Shown here: piece after piece, positions 24,331 through 35,830 of the stretch
How positions within the stretch are numbered: position 1 is the first letter of the stretch
Layout of the letters: each line of letters begins with the position of its first letter
Source of the DNA: Icerya purchasi
Lineage: Eukaryota > Arthropoda > Insecta > Hemiptera > Monophlebidae
Length of the DNA: 64,000 nt
NCBI GenBank assembly: GCA_039619475.1
Contig: CM077116.1
Coordinates: 16,675,443 to 16,739,442 of the forward strand
Direction: 5' to 3'
Made by a program: the position numbers and the translations under genes
The notes under the pieces: generated by a model
What the model was told of the DNA's origin: nothing
The model's input: only the letters and a program-made list of their open reading frames with translations
The model's database searches: none

Positions 24331-26439
24331 TCTGTTGTTCTTCTTCACTTACAGGCGCCAGGACAAAATGTTTACCAACATTCTCTTTGTCTACCGTCTA
24401 AATTTAACAGACATATTTTTCCAAAAAAATTATCCAGCATCCTAGAAAACAATTTCCGGAATTTCGTGTCGATGGGCTCGCGCGGTTCTCATCTGATCAG
24501 ACTGTGGCTACTCGGTCGCCTGAGCTGAAACACCGTGTATATTTCACTGAGCAGAGCCTTTATACGGACTTTAAACAATTTTTCTATTAAAACAATAACG
24601 AAAACTCCGTTTCAAAATTTCTCTCCGGCAGACAATATTGTTAAAGAAGCTCGAGCGTGCCTTTCTCTAAATTCCTGTAATAAGCTGTAGAGGGCTGTAG
24701 TGGGCTGCGGGCTTTGAAAAAAGAAAAAGAACTGCTAATTAACAAGTACAAAAACTGTTTCGTAAACAAAATACTAAACCTGAATATTAAACTTTCTCGT
24801 ATGTCCCGATTATTAATTTTTCAAATTAAAAATACAAAATAACCAAAATAATGCCGTGTCCACTTCACTTGATATATATATGTACGTACTATGTGTAAAA
24901 AGGTTAAATACCAAGAAGCCTCTAGAGTCTAGGAGGGAAGGAGTCAGTGTCGTCGTTTGTAATGCGGACGTTGAAACAGAAGGCAAGTGGCTGCGAACGT
25001 GACATGCTGAACTTGGCTTAGGACGAACGTTTTAACGAATACTCCATCATCAGCCGAAGAATCTATCCGAATACAGGTACGAGACACAAGCTCGGCTCGA
25101 TACCAGCGTACGTCTCATGTTCGTTTTTTAAACGTATCAACATTTTCGTTGTAGAAAAAACATGCCCACAAAAATACTGCTTCCCTTCCTAAAAAACTGA
25201 TGAATATTTCAATCGAACCAATCAAACGGTTGTAAAAAATATTTTCAGGAGTCAACAGAACCGGAACCGTCACTTTGGCATAATTTTTGATCTGTTACAT
25301 AGTCGCAGTTTTTGAATCCGCTGCGTTCCACCCTACACCTACTTTAGCACGTATGAGAACCTTTGAACAATTCCGTTAAGCAAGACCTTACTCTCTGCCA
25401 GAAAAACGTCAAAACGAAATATTGTACAGCGATCGCGATTACAACGCTATCAGATGGGGTCCGTTTAGTGATGTTTTATATTTCCATGACGGAATATGTT
25501 ATAACTCGTAATTACAAATACAGATTGAAATAAAAATATTCAGTGATAGTTCGTTGCAAAATATAAAATACTGCGTAGAATATACCCATAACCGCGTTGA
25601 TCAGTTAAAATACAAATCGGAACTCACTAATCCGTTCACACCTTACGCTAACTGGTTATTATTTAAGAAAGTATGTTACGCATTTCATTTGAGAAGAAAA
25701 AAAAAAGAAAAATGTATTTTGCTTAAAATAAGCCGGGCGAAATGGAAGTGTAAAAATTACAAATATCGCTCGCAGGTCTGCTGGTGTTAAAATCGAAGGA
25801 CTAGCAAAAAGATACATCAAAGTCATCAGATCGTTTAATTAAGCCGTAACATCAATATGCGACTCTCATTTTATACGGAATGTGCTTATTTTAATAAATC
25901 AAGCCAATCCGCAAAGAAGTAACTAGTTAAAAAATGATCACCAGATATAACTGGATGGCTTGCAACACAACTTTGCACAATTTCATCGACGTTATTTCCT
26001 TAATACTTACTTATTATTGGGGCGCAGTATGCAGATTAATCCGTCCTACTATCTATCCACAACAGCTGAATAGTTCCACTTCAACCGCTATCACTAACAG
26101 CAAGTCTGCCGAAGATTCTACACCTCATGCAACATTCCCCCAATTATTTTCACTGCCGCTAACACTGTAGCAGTTGAGTGATTGTTTACGGAAAAATTAA
26201 CTTTGGCAGTGATAAAAAAATTGCATTCCTCCAAACAAGAAGACGTCCAAAAGTGTTCGCTGGAACAATAATGCTCAGCCACTGTAACTGTTATCAGTGT
26301 CTACGATAATAGGAGTAATAATGGTAATTATTTCAAAAAAACACGTCTTATTTTTGTTATTCATTATTCCAAACGGATAAGCGGAGTAAAATCTTTTTTT
26401 GTTTTTCTTTTTTTTGTTTTTCTATTTTATATCAAACAA
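24331..26439. other. Non-coding stretch with one stem-loop repeat copy
   Basis: No gene is recognised. At 25025-25053 (minus strand CTGATGATGGAGTATTCGTT, then AAAACGTTC) lies a diverged copy of the stem-loop motif seen at 42.7, 52.6 and 53.9 kb. Open frames at 24325-24528, 25554-25790 and 25934-26170 have no recognisable motif. Confidence 0.5.
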
Positions 26440-26725
26440 GGGAACACTGTAGATTAACTACCGATCGTTCTTTGAGTGCTCTGCTCTTTTGGTGGAGCGT
26501 TCGGCTCTGTATTCCCACTTGCTTGGGCTGGGGCTTCCTGCTCCTTTTTGTGCTCGTTATATCCTGTCTTTTCCTTCTACACTTATTATCCCCTCCATTG
26601 TTTCCTTCTTATTAACGATAGCTGATCGTCTCACTATATAACTTTCGTTGTCCTTTAATTGTTTCTGGGTAAAGGTCCTTGGTTGACGAGCCCAATTAAA
26701 AACGAAAAAAAAAAACAAAAAACTA
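26440..26725 (+). mobile_element. 3' end of a non-LTR retrotransposon with A-rich tail
   Basis: The sequence up to 26700 is T/C-rich with no A-runs, unlike its surroundings. It ends GGTCCTTGGTTGACGAGCCC followed by AATTAAAAACG and an A-rich tail (26697-26725). Such a GC-containing final motif just before poly(A) is typical of Jockey/R1/I-type 3' UTRs. No protein motif remains, so the family is uncertain. Confidence 0.45.
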
Positions 26726-27518
26726 CCGATCGATATTTATAATTCCCCGTCAAGGCCACAATCAATCATTTGCTGTAGTAATTGAGAATTTATTATTTTC
26801 TTATTTTGTTAAATATTTTAAATTATTCTGCATCCCTACAAAATAAAAATGCCTTCTACGATCATGTATAACCGTGTACAAGTTTGTTTCCGCGTTCACC
26901 TCGTTTATCTTATTCATTTTGTTTCATCGTCTGAAAGTTCTACAATCATTCTCATTGAAACTTATTGCACACACATAACTCATCAATACACGCATGTCGA
27001 TGGAAGGAGTATACCACCTTAACTTGACAACAATTATCATTAAAAATTAAATCCAAATTTAAAAAAAAAAACCAGAATGATCTAAAATTATTCGTTATAC
27101 AAACATCAACACTCAGCATAAGTGTCCATAAATTAAAAAGCGGAAAACGAAATAAACAATTTCAGACCACAAAAAACTTACTTTTTTCGCAACCCGAGTA
27201 ACTGCAAAAAAATGTGAAACTAATTTTGGGCTAATTGCTGAACATCTCCTTCGTGTAAATATCCTAAAAGTATGTTTCAAAATTTATGCTATTATATGAA
27301 CAGATGAAGCTTTTGTCGAACTAAACATATGCACTATACCGCACAAATTTATATTTTCTTTTTGTATTGCTCATTGCCGAGCGCTGTGACTACCTATTTG
27401 TGTACATTCCAGCTGTACAGATGTAGTGTTCATAGCATTATATGCAATGATAATGTACTCGCAAGACCGCACTTGGAACTGATTGTAAATGTTTGATTTA
27501 TCGATATATAAACGTATT
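26726..27518. other. AT-rich non-coding stretch
   Basis: No coding frame or repeat boundary was recognised. Confidence 0.55.
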
Positions 27519-28530
27519 CCCCCTTAAGGGGGTATTCTGGTCTAGAATTTTGAAAAAATCAATTTTTTTTTGCATATTCTTAAAGTTTGGACCTTTAAGA
27601 AGAATGTACCCTCGAAAAAAAAATTTTAAACTTCAATAATTTACGGAGTTACGGCTATTTTAGTGACGCAGCAACTAAGCCTGTCATGTGGGAGCTGACC
27701 ATTTTTGGTATGAAGACATTACATATACATATAAATGAATGAATATAGGAAACTCCAAACACTTAAAAATCGATTAACCAAAGGTCGTAGTAACGTATTT
27801 TTTTGAAAACCTGTTCGTTTTCAGTGTTCAGTTCAGCTCAATTTAGATCCAATCTTCAAGAAACGTAGACGTACGTACGCTGCTGACAGTTTGAAAATAA
27901 ATCGTTTTGAGTATTAATTTTAATTTTTGGATTCGGTACTTGTAGCGTTATCTTTTGGCGGTGTTCGAGCTAGAAAACAATCCCTGATATTTCATTAATT
28001 CACGATCCCTCAGACATCGTTCTGATTTGTCGTCGCTATATGGTTCCGTCAAGGATGCTTACTTAGCCAAAACCAAAAATCCCCGTGCACATTCGTAAGA
28101 ACAATCGCATTGGATAGAGATTGCGTCGGTGTTTGAGTGGTCGTAGTCGAAAACTAAGACAGTAATATATGCCTGAACTCATCCTACTGTGTGCCGAGTA
28201 AGATCGAGTCGAAGGAAGATTGTAAAAATCCCGTTAAAATCAGATATACACGCAGGAACGCAGAGAATTGAAATTGTAATTTATATAGCGATTCGCATTT
28301 TCAATGAAGGGTTTTTACCAATTTTAAACATTATCAATGCCATGGGAATTATTATTGGTCCCGAAGCTTATGCGTTCGCTACTAAATGGGACAATAGTTG
28401 AATTGAGCGCTCCGAGTAACAAACTTTTATTTTCTAAGGAAGCTATAACTGCTCGTAAAACAGAAAAAGCTTTCGAAAATATCGATTTTGCAGTTGAAAA
28501 AGGCACACTCTTTGGAATCACCGATTAACA
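27519..28530 (+). mobile_element. Second TTAA-type (Kolobok/Mutator-like) transposon, internally deleted
   Basis: The left end is TTAA (27524-27527) followed by GGGGGTATTCTGGTCTAGAA. This resembles the right end of the element at 3804-5321 (GGGGG, then AT-CTG, then TAGAA). A short N-terminal remnant KRRRTYAADSLK lies near 27862-27897. The transposase C-terminus is in frames at 28189-28528. IHAGTQRIEIVIYIAIRIFN is equivalent to VVEIAAYLAAGIYN in the first element, and GIIIGPEAYAFATKWDN follows. The end at 28528 is EKGTLFGITD, an altered form of the YGxGIAD tail. The large central part, including the catalytic region, is missing. I found no right terminal repeat before the next element. Confidence 0.75.
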
Positions 28531-28884
28531 AATTGTAAGTATAACACACCATTCTATAACTTAGAACTGCTACGGCTGCCTAAAAATTGCTCAAAACTTT
28601 AGACGCGTTTTTCTCAAAACTACTTTTTTCCACATGGTTGACATGATATCTCAAGTTCTGTTTAAGCAATTTACTTTAAATTTCGTACCAACCTTCAATA
28701 TATAACCATCTATTACCCCTACCACTTTCGTGTCAAAATGAGGTTTTTTACTATTTTAAAAAGTTACAAATTATAAAAAAGAAGGTCAAAAAATGTATTT
28801 TTTTCCAAACAGTGGCCATTTTGTGAAAAAAAAATTCCGTTTTCTTTTAGCTTACTGATTAAAAATATGTTTTTAAATTTTATT

Positions 28885-29535
28885 TTAGATGACCAGAAGG
28901 GCTGTAATCGTGTCAACCAGAGCACTGCCTTTTTCTATCCCCCATTTTATCAACTTATAATTGGTATGCGTACCATCATTGCCTAGAATCAAGTTAGTTT
29001 TTTCTAGGATATTAATAATTCGTCGACCCATACAGTTTGAATTATGACAGCCCGATAAAGAATGAATACCACTGAAGTCGCCACAACATATAATATAGTC
29101 AGCATCAGGGATTTCATTAATTAAATTAATAAAGTCATTTTCAGAAAAATATACGTTAGGAGGACAATATATGGAAAAAACATATATAACCTTATGTCTC
29201 GAGAAAACTGAAATTAACACCCGTGAACTCGCGAATTATAAAAAATACCAATTTCGTTTATGCTGTAAGGAAAATCCCGTTTAATTAGAATGACAATACC
29301 ACCGTATCCACCCTCTCGGTCGTCCCTATAGCAAATGAAGCCTAGTAAAGCAAGGTTGGTAGACTGCTCAAGCCACGTCTCTGACAAAACTACAAGGTCG
29401 AAATCACCGGACACAAGAAGAGATTTCATTCAGGTTACTTGCGTAGGAAAGAATGCCCAAACTTATTTTGTTAAAAAAGGTATATTGCATATTGATTGTA
29501 TACCATACGCCAGCAGACCGAAGGTTGAAAAAGAT
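28885..29535 (-). mobile_element. Non-LTR retrotransposon endonuclease fragment
   Basis: On the minus strand the frame 29429-29214 contains FDLVVLSETWLEQ, the conserved ETWL block with catalytic Glu, and FICYRDDREGGYGGIVILIK. A frameshift near 29215 leads to the frame 29220-28885 with FSIYCPPNVYFSENDFINL, then CCGDFSGIHSLSGCHNSNC (GDFN-H motif, N replaced by S and H displaced). It ends KGSALVDTITALL, equivalent to the terminal SALDLT block. It is thus nearly a whole endonuclease domain without ORF1 or RT. The wording resembles R1/Jockey-type elements. It lies between a TTAA-type transposon and a hAT fragment. Confidence 0.8.
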
Positions 29536-29599
29536 AATACAAACATTTTTTGATGCAAATGAAAGCACGATATTTCTGAGTGAATATGAGATATTGCAC

Positions 29600-30082
29600 A
29601 ATCACTGAAAATCTGCAACGCAAAAACCTACCACTGCAGTAGAAGCTGTCGATTATTGCGATGAGCAGTTTTTCCCTTTGTTAAAATAGCTTGTTATCAT
29701 ATTAGCTAAACTTCCAGTGTCCGTTGTGACCGAAGAAAGGTGTTTTCCCACTCTAAAAAGGTTAAAAATCTATATTAGAAATAGAATAGGCGATGAAATA
29801 GTTACCGATCTTACTCTTAGGAATGTCCACCGAGACCTGGCGGTAAAGCCGAATTCTGAAGAAATTGTAAATAAGTTGCCAATAAGATGTAAACGGTTGA
29901 ATTTTAAATTTTAAATTACATTCTTAATATATTATTACAATTATATTATTGTATAAAAATATAAGCAAAGAATGAAATATAATAAATAATAATATAGTAA
30001 CATAGATCGACCTATTGTTTTATTTTGCTTAAAAAAAAATTATGAAAATACCAGATTTGACTCCCCTCTCCCAATTGAAAAG
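29600..30082 (+). mobile_element. hAT transposase C-terminal dimerisation domain and 3' end
   Basis: The upstream frame reads YCDEQFFPLLK (29653 onwards), then, past a stop, LPVSVVTEERCFPTLKRLKI from about 29709. This is the hAT C-terminal LPVSxAxxERSFSxLKRIK block. RNRIGDEIVTDLTLRNVHRD follows at 29777-29836, and the frame ends RCKRLNFKF before a stop at 29914. The open part is 29717-29914. The N-terminal zinc finger and catalytic DDE residues are missing. AT-rich DNA continues to a TA microsatellite at 30083, where the element may end. No TIR or 8-bp duplication could be assigned. Confidence 0.8.

Positions 30083-30123
<41 letters not shown>
30083..30123. repeat. TA microsatellite
   Basis: About twenty uninterrupted TA units. 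Confidence 0.98.
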
Positions 30124-30127
<4 letters not shown>

Positions 30128-33100
30128 CGTGTTACTACATAACTGATTAAAAATAATTAAAAAATATGATTAAATAATGTAAAATTCTTCTCTACCAAAA
30201 CTGATAATGTATTTACTTTTTTGGGGGCTTACCCTAAGTTATAATCTTGTAAACTTAAATTTCGTTATTTATAATATTTACTATAAAAATCATATCAAAC
30301 CCCCCTGCGTTATAGCACAAATAAAAAAAATCCCTACTTATAATAAATTAAGAAATAAATGTATAGACATCGTATAATAGTAGAATACATTGTTTTAACA
30401 GAGAATACTCAGATTTCTAAGATCATTCCATAGCTGAGTCAGACTGTTTTTTAGTCTTACAGAAGATATATGATTATTTTTTATTGCTGATTAATGTAAA
30501 ATATAGTATTTATTATGCAAAAAGACGCGCTCGAGTGTATACACACATGTTTGTGTGGGCGCGTAATTTTTTTTGCATTTTAATTTGCCTGCTGGATAAA
30601 TTAGTTCAAAACTTAGGGGTTAATGTGATGCAATGAAAGAAACTACTAAAATGGAACAACTATGTATGAAAGAAGCAGATGAGAACATTACAAATGGCAT
30701 TACAGAGACCCCAATTAAGTAAACAAGTGGACGTTCAATGGAAGCGAGAAGAAAATAAATTTAAAATTAAATGTAAAGTAATGTAAGATTATTCTAGTAA
30801 AATTCATTTATCTTCTAATGCGACTTAATTTCTACCTTTTCTAATGCAGATTACAATAACAATTTTCATCAATTTTAGTATAGTCAATGTTTTCATTGGA
30901 TCTTTCATTTTTTTTTTACTATTAATAATACCGGATAAATACTTATTAAAATAATACATTTAGTATATAATTCCAATGAGTTTAGAAGCTTAAGGCTTCT
31001 GATCATAAAGCCTAAGTTTCGAAACGCGGCTGAATTACAAACTAAACGTATTATTTAATACGAGTATATTCAATATTATTAGCGTGGATAATTTCTTGCA
31101 CATGAGTACTTTCATTTACATTCTCACCCTTTTAAACTATTATATCGCAGTATTGATTCGAATCATTATTCTTGAATCCAAAGTGTTTAGACAGAGTGCC
31201 ACATAGTCACAGTGTGAGCGGAAATATTCTTCTAAAAGTATGGGAGAAACGCGTTAAAATTCTAAATCTCAGATATACGAAATAGACGAAGCATTTTTAA
31301 AACTTGAAAAGGAGAAAGGTTTTGTGCACTAAATGAACAAGAAATTACGATTTTTTTCTCATCAGAAACCCTCTACTAATGCAGTAGCGTAGAACGTTTC
31401 AGTTACGATGATAAAATACGAAGACGTTTATGTGGTATTTATACAACCACACCCATGTGGGATTATAAGAACATTGATATACGAATGATAATAATGTTTA
31501 TATATTTAATATTTATCGTAATTTTATTTTAAAAATATAAAAAATAATATTACTGATTTTTTAAATGGCGTTACTAATAATTTTTAAAAATCGCAGTGAA
31601 AAAAGGCGATATCCTCTGGGGCCGACGTCACTGTCTTAAGAAATAAAACTCGAAAGTTTTACGAGAGTACTAATAATCTCTTTATCATCAAAATTTTATT
31701 AAACAATGTTCTGGGGAATTTTTATCACATTTAGGTGTTAAAAAATAAGTCGCGATTTCTTTGAGTATCTACTGTAATCGGTCTATAGGTTATTTGCAGT
31801 ATTAGCTTCAAATCAGATTAAAAGTATAATACCGGGTGTAGCCGAAAAAAAGCTATTCTACAACGCCAACAAGTGTCGAAATGAAGAGATGAACGATTCC
31901 GTCTTCGACACATTAATGAGGAGAATTAAATTTGTTCTGAGAAAAATAATTCCATATCAAAACTAATGCCTGAGATAGTGATGAAAAAAAATAGTTCGAT
32001 AAGTTCGGCGAAAGAATCTATTAAAAATTTCAGCAATGCAGAAATAGCTAATGACGGACGTACAGGGAGGTTTCTAAGATGAAACGGTACGATTTTGTTC
32101 GTTTTTATTTTTCCCGACATTTTTTAGCCTTTAATAATTCGGCAGTTTGAAGAGTGTGCCGTACGCCAATATTGCATGAAATACGAAGAAAGAATTCCAA
32201 ACATCAAAACACCATTTTTTCCAAGATTACGAAAAATACCTGCGCACTGTATTCAGTTCACTTTCCTACTATATCGAAATATCTCATCTGTGTCGTGGTA
32301 AAGTTCAACCTTTACCAATTGTCTACACAAATACACGCATACTACATACACTACTAGGTGATGAATAGCGATATCGGAGGTCTGATATCGAAATGTAATT
32401 AGTATTTCGTGCGTACACCTATTTTTTAATTAATTTTATTTCGGTTTGCGACCACCCTACATAATTATGTTGACTGTTCCCGAAACTAGTTCAGCTGCAA
32501 AGAAGAATATTTCGCCGAAAAATAGCGACAATGAAATCGGTAAAGAAAGAAAACAAAAACAAAAAGCGGTTAATAATGTAAATTTTGCTTTCGGCCATTA
32601 ATTGCACATGTCTACCGGAGAAAACGGTGCAAAAGAAAAATGATCACGACAGATATTTCGAAAAAAGGCGATCGGTAGGTTGCACGGCAATAATCTTAAC
32701 AAACGGCGTGCTATTATCATTGAATTTGCCTCTCACGGCTAAATGCGCTGTTTAAAGAGAGAAAAATGAACTGAAAGGCTCACGAGTAACGTGATTGGCG
32801 AGCGGGTAATGTGTCAGCTCATTCCGGTACAGAGTCGGAGGTCTTGTTAATTACTTCGGTGTAAAGAATGCTTATGGACGAATGACGGAGGAGTATATTA
32901 TGCTGCTCGACAAAGATGCACAGAGCTACATGAGATAGAGTGTTTTAGCAAATGAGTTACCGCCTTGCTTCTTTTTAATTCATATTCAGCAACGTTGTTG
33001 CGACGATCACATGTTACCATTATCATTATCGGCGTGTTCCTGCGTTACCTGTTGTCAACTCGATACATTTCATACTATAGTCGCGTGCATATGCATATAC

Positions 33101-34600
33101 TAGTATTTTTCCAACTCGGATATTTACTTTAATATACCACTTTCGTAAATATGCACCGGGCTATTTTCATCGTTAGTTCTGAGCGTCTTCGTTTATTTCC
33201 CGCGTAATCGCAGCTTACTCGTGTTTCTTCTGAAGTATGTAAAAATTCCAGCTACGTATTCGTGTACTCGAGTTTCGCCATTATATGTTTATAAGAAACT
33301 CCCTTGAAAACTAGCAACAACACATTAACTCAAAATTATACAATAATAACAACGAACTGAGTCTATGAGCTAGTGGAAGAGTTGCAACCATATAGCACAT
33401 AATCAACTCCTCGCTACATCGTGTTCGACGAATTCAATGCTCACCTCTCCTTCGGGATGCACCATCTACAAACATACATAGTGCAGTGACCAATAACTTG
33501 GTCCTGTTATTCCCGTCAAACCGTACATACTTCGGTTTTACTCGCAAAACTTTTTCCACGGTCAATTTGCCGCTAGTCTACCTCCCTCTGTTCCCTAAAT
33601 TAATTTGGCTATATTAAAATTCACACACGTTTTGGCAACTATTTTTTTATTAACTGCAGGACCCCCAAAACATAATCTGGTCCCGATATAGCAAAGCAGA
33701 TCAAGGTAGTTATAAAATTAAAGTTAGTCTTCATCGTCCCTCCCTCCGCTTTTAACAGAAAATATCACGATTGTTACAAACGCCGTCTTCATCACTGCTA
33801 TGCTACACAATACCAAAAACTGCGGGTGTACATTTCTAGAATATCACGGTGACCCGAAGAAATAAATGAAAGAAAACGTGCACTCAAAAAATATAGAGCT
33901 TCGAGTTTATTAGTCAACCTAATTTAATTCAAAAGATATCGCGCGGCAGCGGAATAACTAATTAGAATGAAAAAATAAGAATCGCAGCAGTCCATTGTTA
34001 TATCCATCTTTCAGTTCGCTTCTAAACGAAATGCGCCAAACCATTATGCATTATAGAACATCTGTCCGGTCTGAAATACAATATAACTCCCAAGTTCCTC
34101 CTCAGCGTACATAAACCATTAATTCTATCAAAAATAAACTAAATTTTGATCTAAGCGATCAAATTGTTAAAGAAATTTTCATGTTTCTAAATTTATTAAA
34201 GCATCTGTTTATTTCTCGAAACACTCATTATTTTTTAAATTCGTATTATTCATTTGTCGCGTTACAGAGTACGATTTCTATAATAAACCGCTTTTATTCA
34301 TAAGCAGTTTAAAATTTATGAAAAATTCAACGAAAACAAAGACGACTAATATTATTATTCGATCTAGCCAGCCACAGTAATGTAGGTGATTAAGCAGAGT
34401 ATTTGGTTCACGACTAGTTCGAATCGCGACTATAAAGAAAAATTCCTCTTGCCCCCCCCCCCATAAATAAATAAAATATCTGTCCGGGACAATGTATGTA
34501 CGGCATGCAATAAGCGATATAGTAACCGTTTTCAGTGATGGTTCATGAAAGACTGATGGTGTCAAAGCCTCTTTTACCCTTCCACATTTTATTATTTCAG
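30124..34600. other. Long AT-rich stretch, nothing recognised
   Basis: No reading frame with a known motif was found. Frames at 31926-32120, 32154-32357 and 34278-34565 are unrecognised. A C12 tract lies at 34451-34462, and a 19-base string shared with 3119-3137 at 34427-34445. The segment 32400-33600 has more mixed composition than its flanks but shows no gene. Confidence 0.5.
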
Positions 34601-34662
34601 AATCTTCCCATTTTTTTTCTTTTTATTCCATAGGTTATCCAACAGTATCCGATATTTTTCTA

Positions 34663-35250
34663 GTTCAATTCAAGTGGATTCCTACACATAGAGGAAGCGA
34701 GGGTAAGGAAATAGTAGACAACTTGCGTAGAACAGAGTGATATAGAAATTGGGATATAAGGTAAACTTGAAGGAATTCGTGCCTCAAATAAGGGAATTAG
34801 CTAGAAAATGAAACGTAGAAAACAAGAATTGAAGGGAAAAAATATTACTCCATTAGGAGCAAAATCAAAAAGGATTCGTGGTTTAAAGGAAAAGGTTTGG
34901 AGCGAGATTATATCGGGACAATCTGTCGAATTAGGTTGGGCCATCATCGGACACAACAGTATATTTGGCAAGGTTAGAAAATAATAAATAGCAATAACTT
35001 GAATGTGGATTTGAGAGGTTGATCAAGCATGTAGTGTGGCAGAGTGATAAATATAATAAAAAAAGAGGACTGGACCGAATTTTAAGCAAATTTTACACAT
35101 TGCCGATATCCGTACACCAAATTGTAAATGAGCCATTGTCTTCGGAATGTAAAACGTTATATGTGCTTTTGAAAACCGCTAATGTCGAAATATAAGAAGA
35201 CACAAGTAGATCTTTAGATCTATATAGGTAGCTGAGCTAAAGAAAAAAGA
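34663..35250 (+). mobile_element. Non-LTR retrotransposon RNase H end and tail (first of two)
   Basis: From 34663 the plus strand reads VQFKWIPTHRGSEGKEIVDN, the RNase H W-P-H-G-E-G-E-VD block with the last catalytic Asp. After stops and shifts it continues with RDYIGTICRIRLGHHRTQQY, equivalent to the IxRLRxGHxRTxxHL block beyond RNase H. A CxC-like knuckle follows, degraded to NVDLRG. The end near 35190-35250 is AT-rich, with a short A-rich tail after TAGGTAGCTGAGCTAAAG. The 5' part is missing. The tail wording differs from the neighbour at 35340, so these are different families. Confidence 0.65.
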
Positions 35251-35339
35251 TCGTTTTTCTTCCAATTATTTGTTTACAAGCGCCCTTCAATTTATTTATG
35301 ATATTTTATTATTATGCGCGTGTCATTCATATTCTTCCA

Positions 35340-35830
35340 TCCCTTTACTTCATTCATATTGATATTTGATATGAGTTCCTAGTCATTCGGATATCTTTGG
35401 TAATGAAGCGGTTGATTGTTTGGCTCGGATTGCTGCTTTCTCCTGCTTCTTTCTTTAAAAATCCATCTTTTCTAACGTCCTACCACTGTGAGAAAGTTAC
35501 CTTTCAGTTTCTTTTTCTGTTCAACCATACTCTGCCTTCTAATTCATGATCCCTTCTGTTTCCTCTACTTTCCCGTTTTGTTATTGTCTCTAATGTTCGC
35601 CTGCATTTTGACCATTCTTTACTACCTTCCTTTTGACTTCTCGCCGACTTCCTCTCCACGTTGTCTTCCCCGTTTAAATGGGGCAGCTTGTTTGTAATTG
35701 ATTATGCATTCTTTGAGTGTTCATCTCTTCACTTTAAATGTTCCGCTACGCATACTCATTTGCTGAACTCTTGAATTTCTACTCCTTATTACACTTCTTA
35801 TATCCTGTCTATTCATTTTTAATGGAATAG
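35340..35830 (+). mobile_element. Non-LTR retrotransposon RNase H end and tail (second of two)
   Basis: At 35376-35440 the plus strand reads VPSHSDIFGNEAVDCLARIA, the RNase H block with the final catalytic Asp intact. Downstream frames give RFVIVSNVRLHFDHSLLPSF, equivalent to LxRLRFGHSLLPSHL. PRCLPRLNGAACL follows near 35665-35697, a degraded cysteine-containing tail. The Ser/Leu-rich character resembles the minus-strand element at 16212-17377, suggesting the same clade. Several frameshifts and stops are present. The 69-codon frame at 35488-35697 is only partly in the ancestral frame. Confidence 0.65.
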
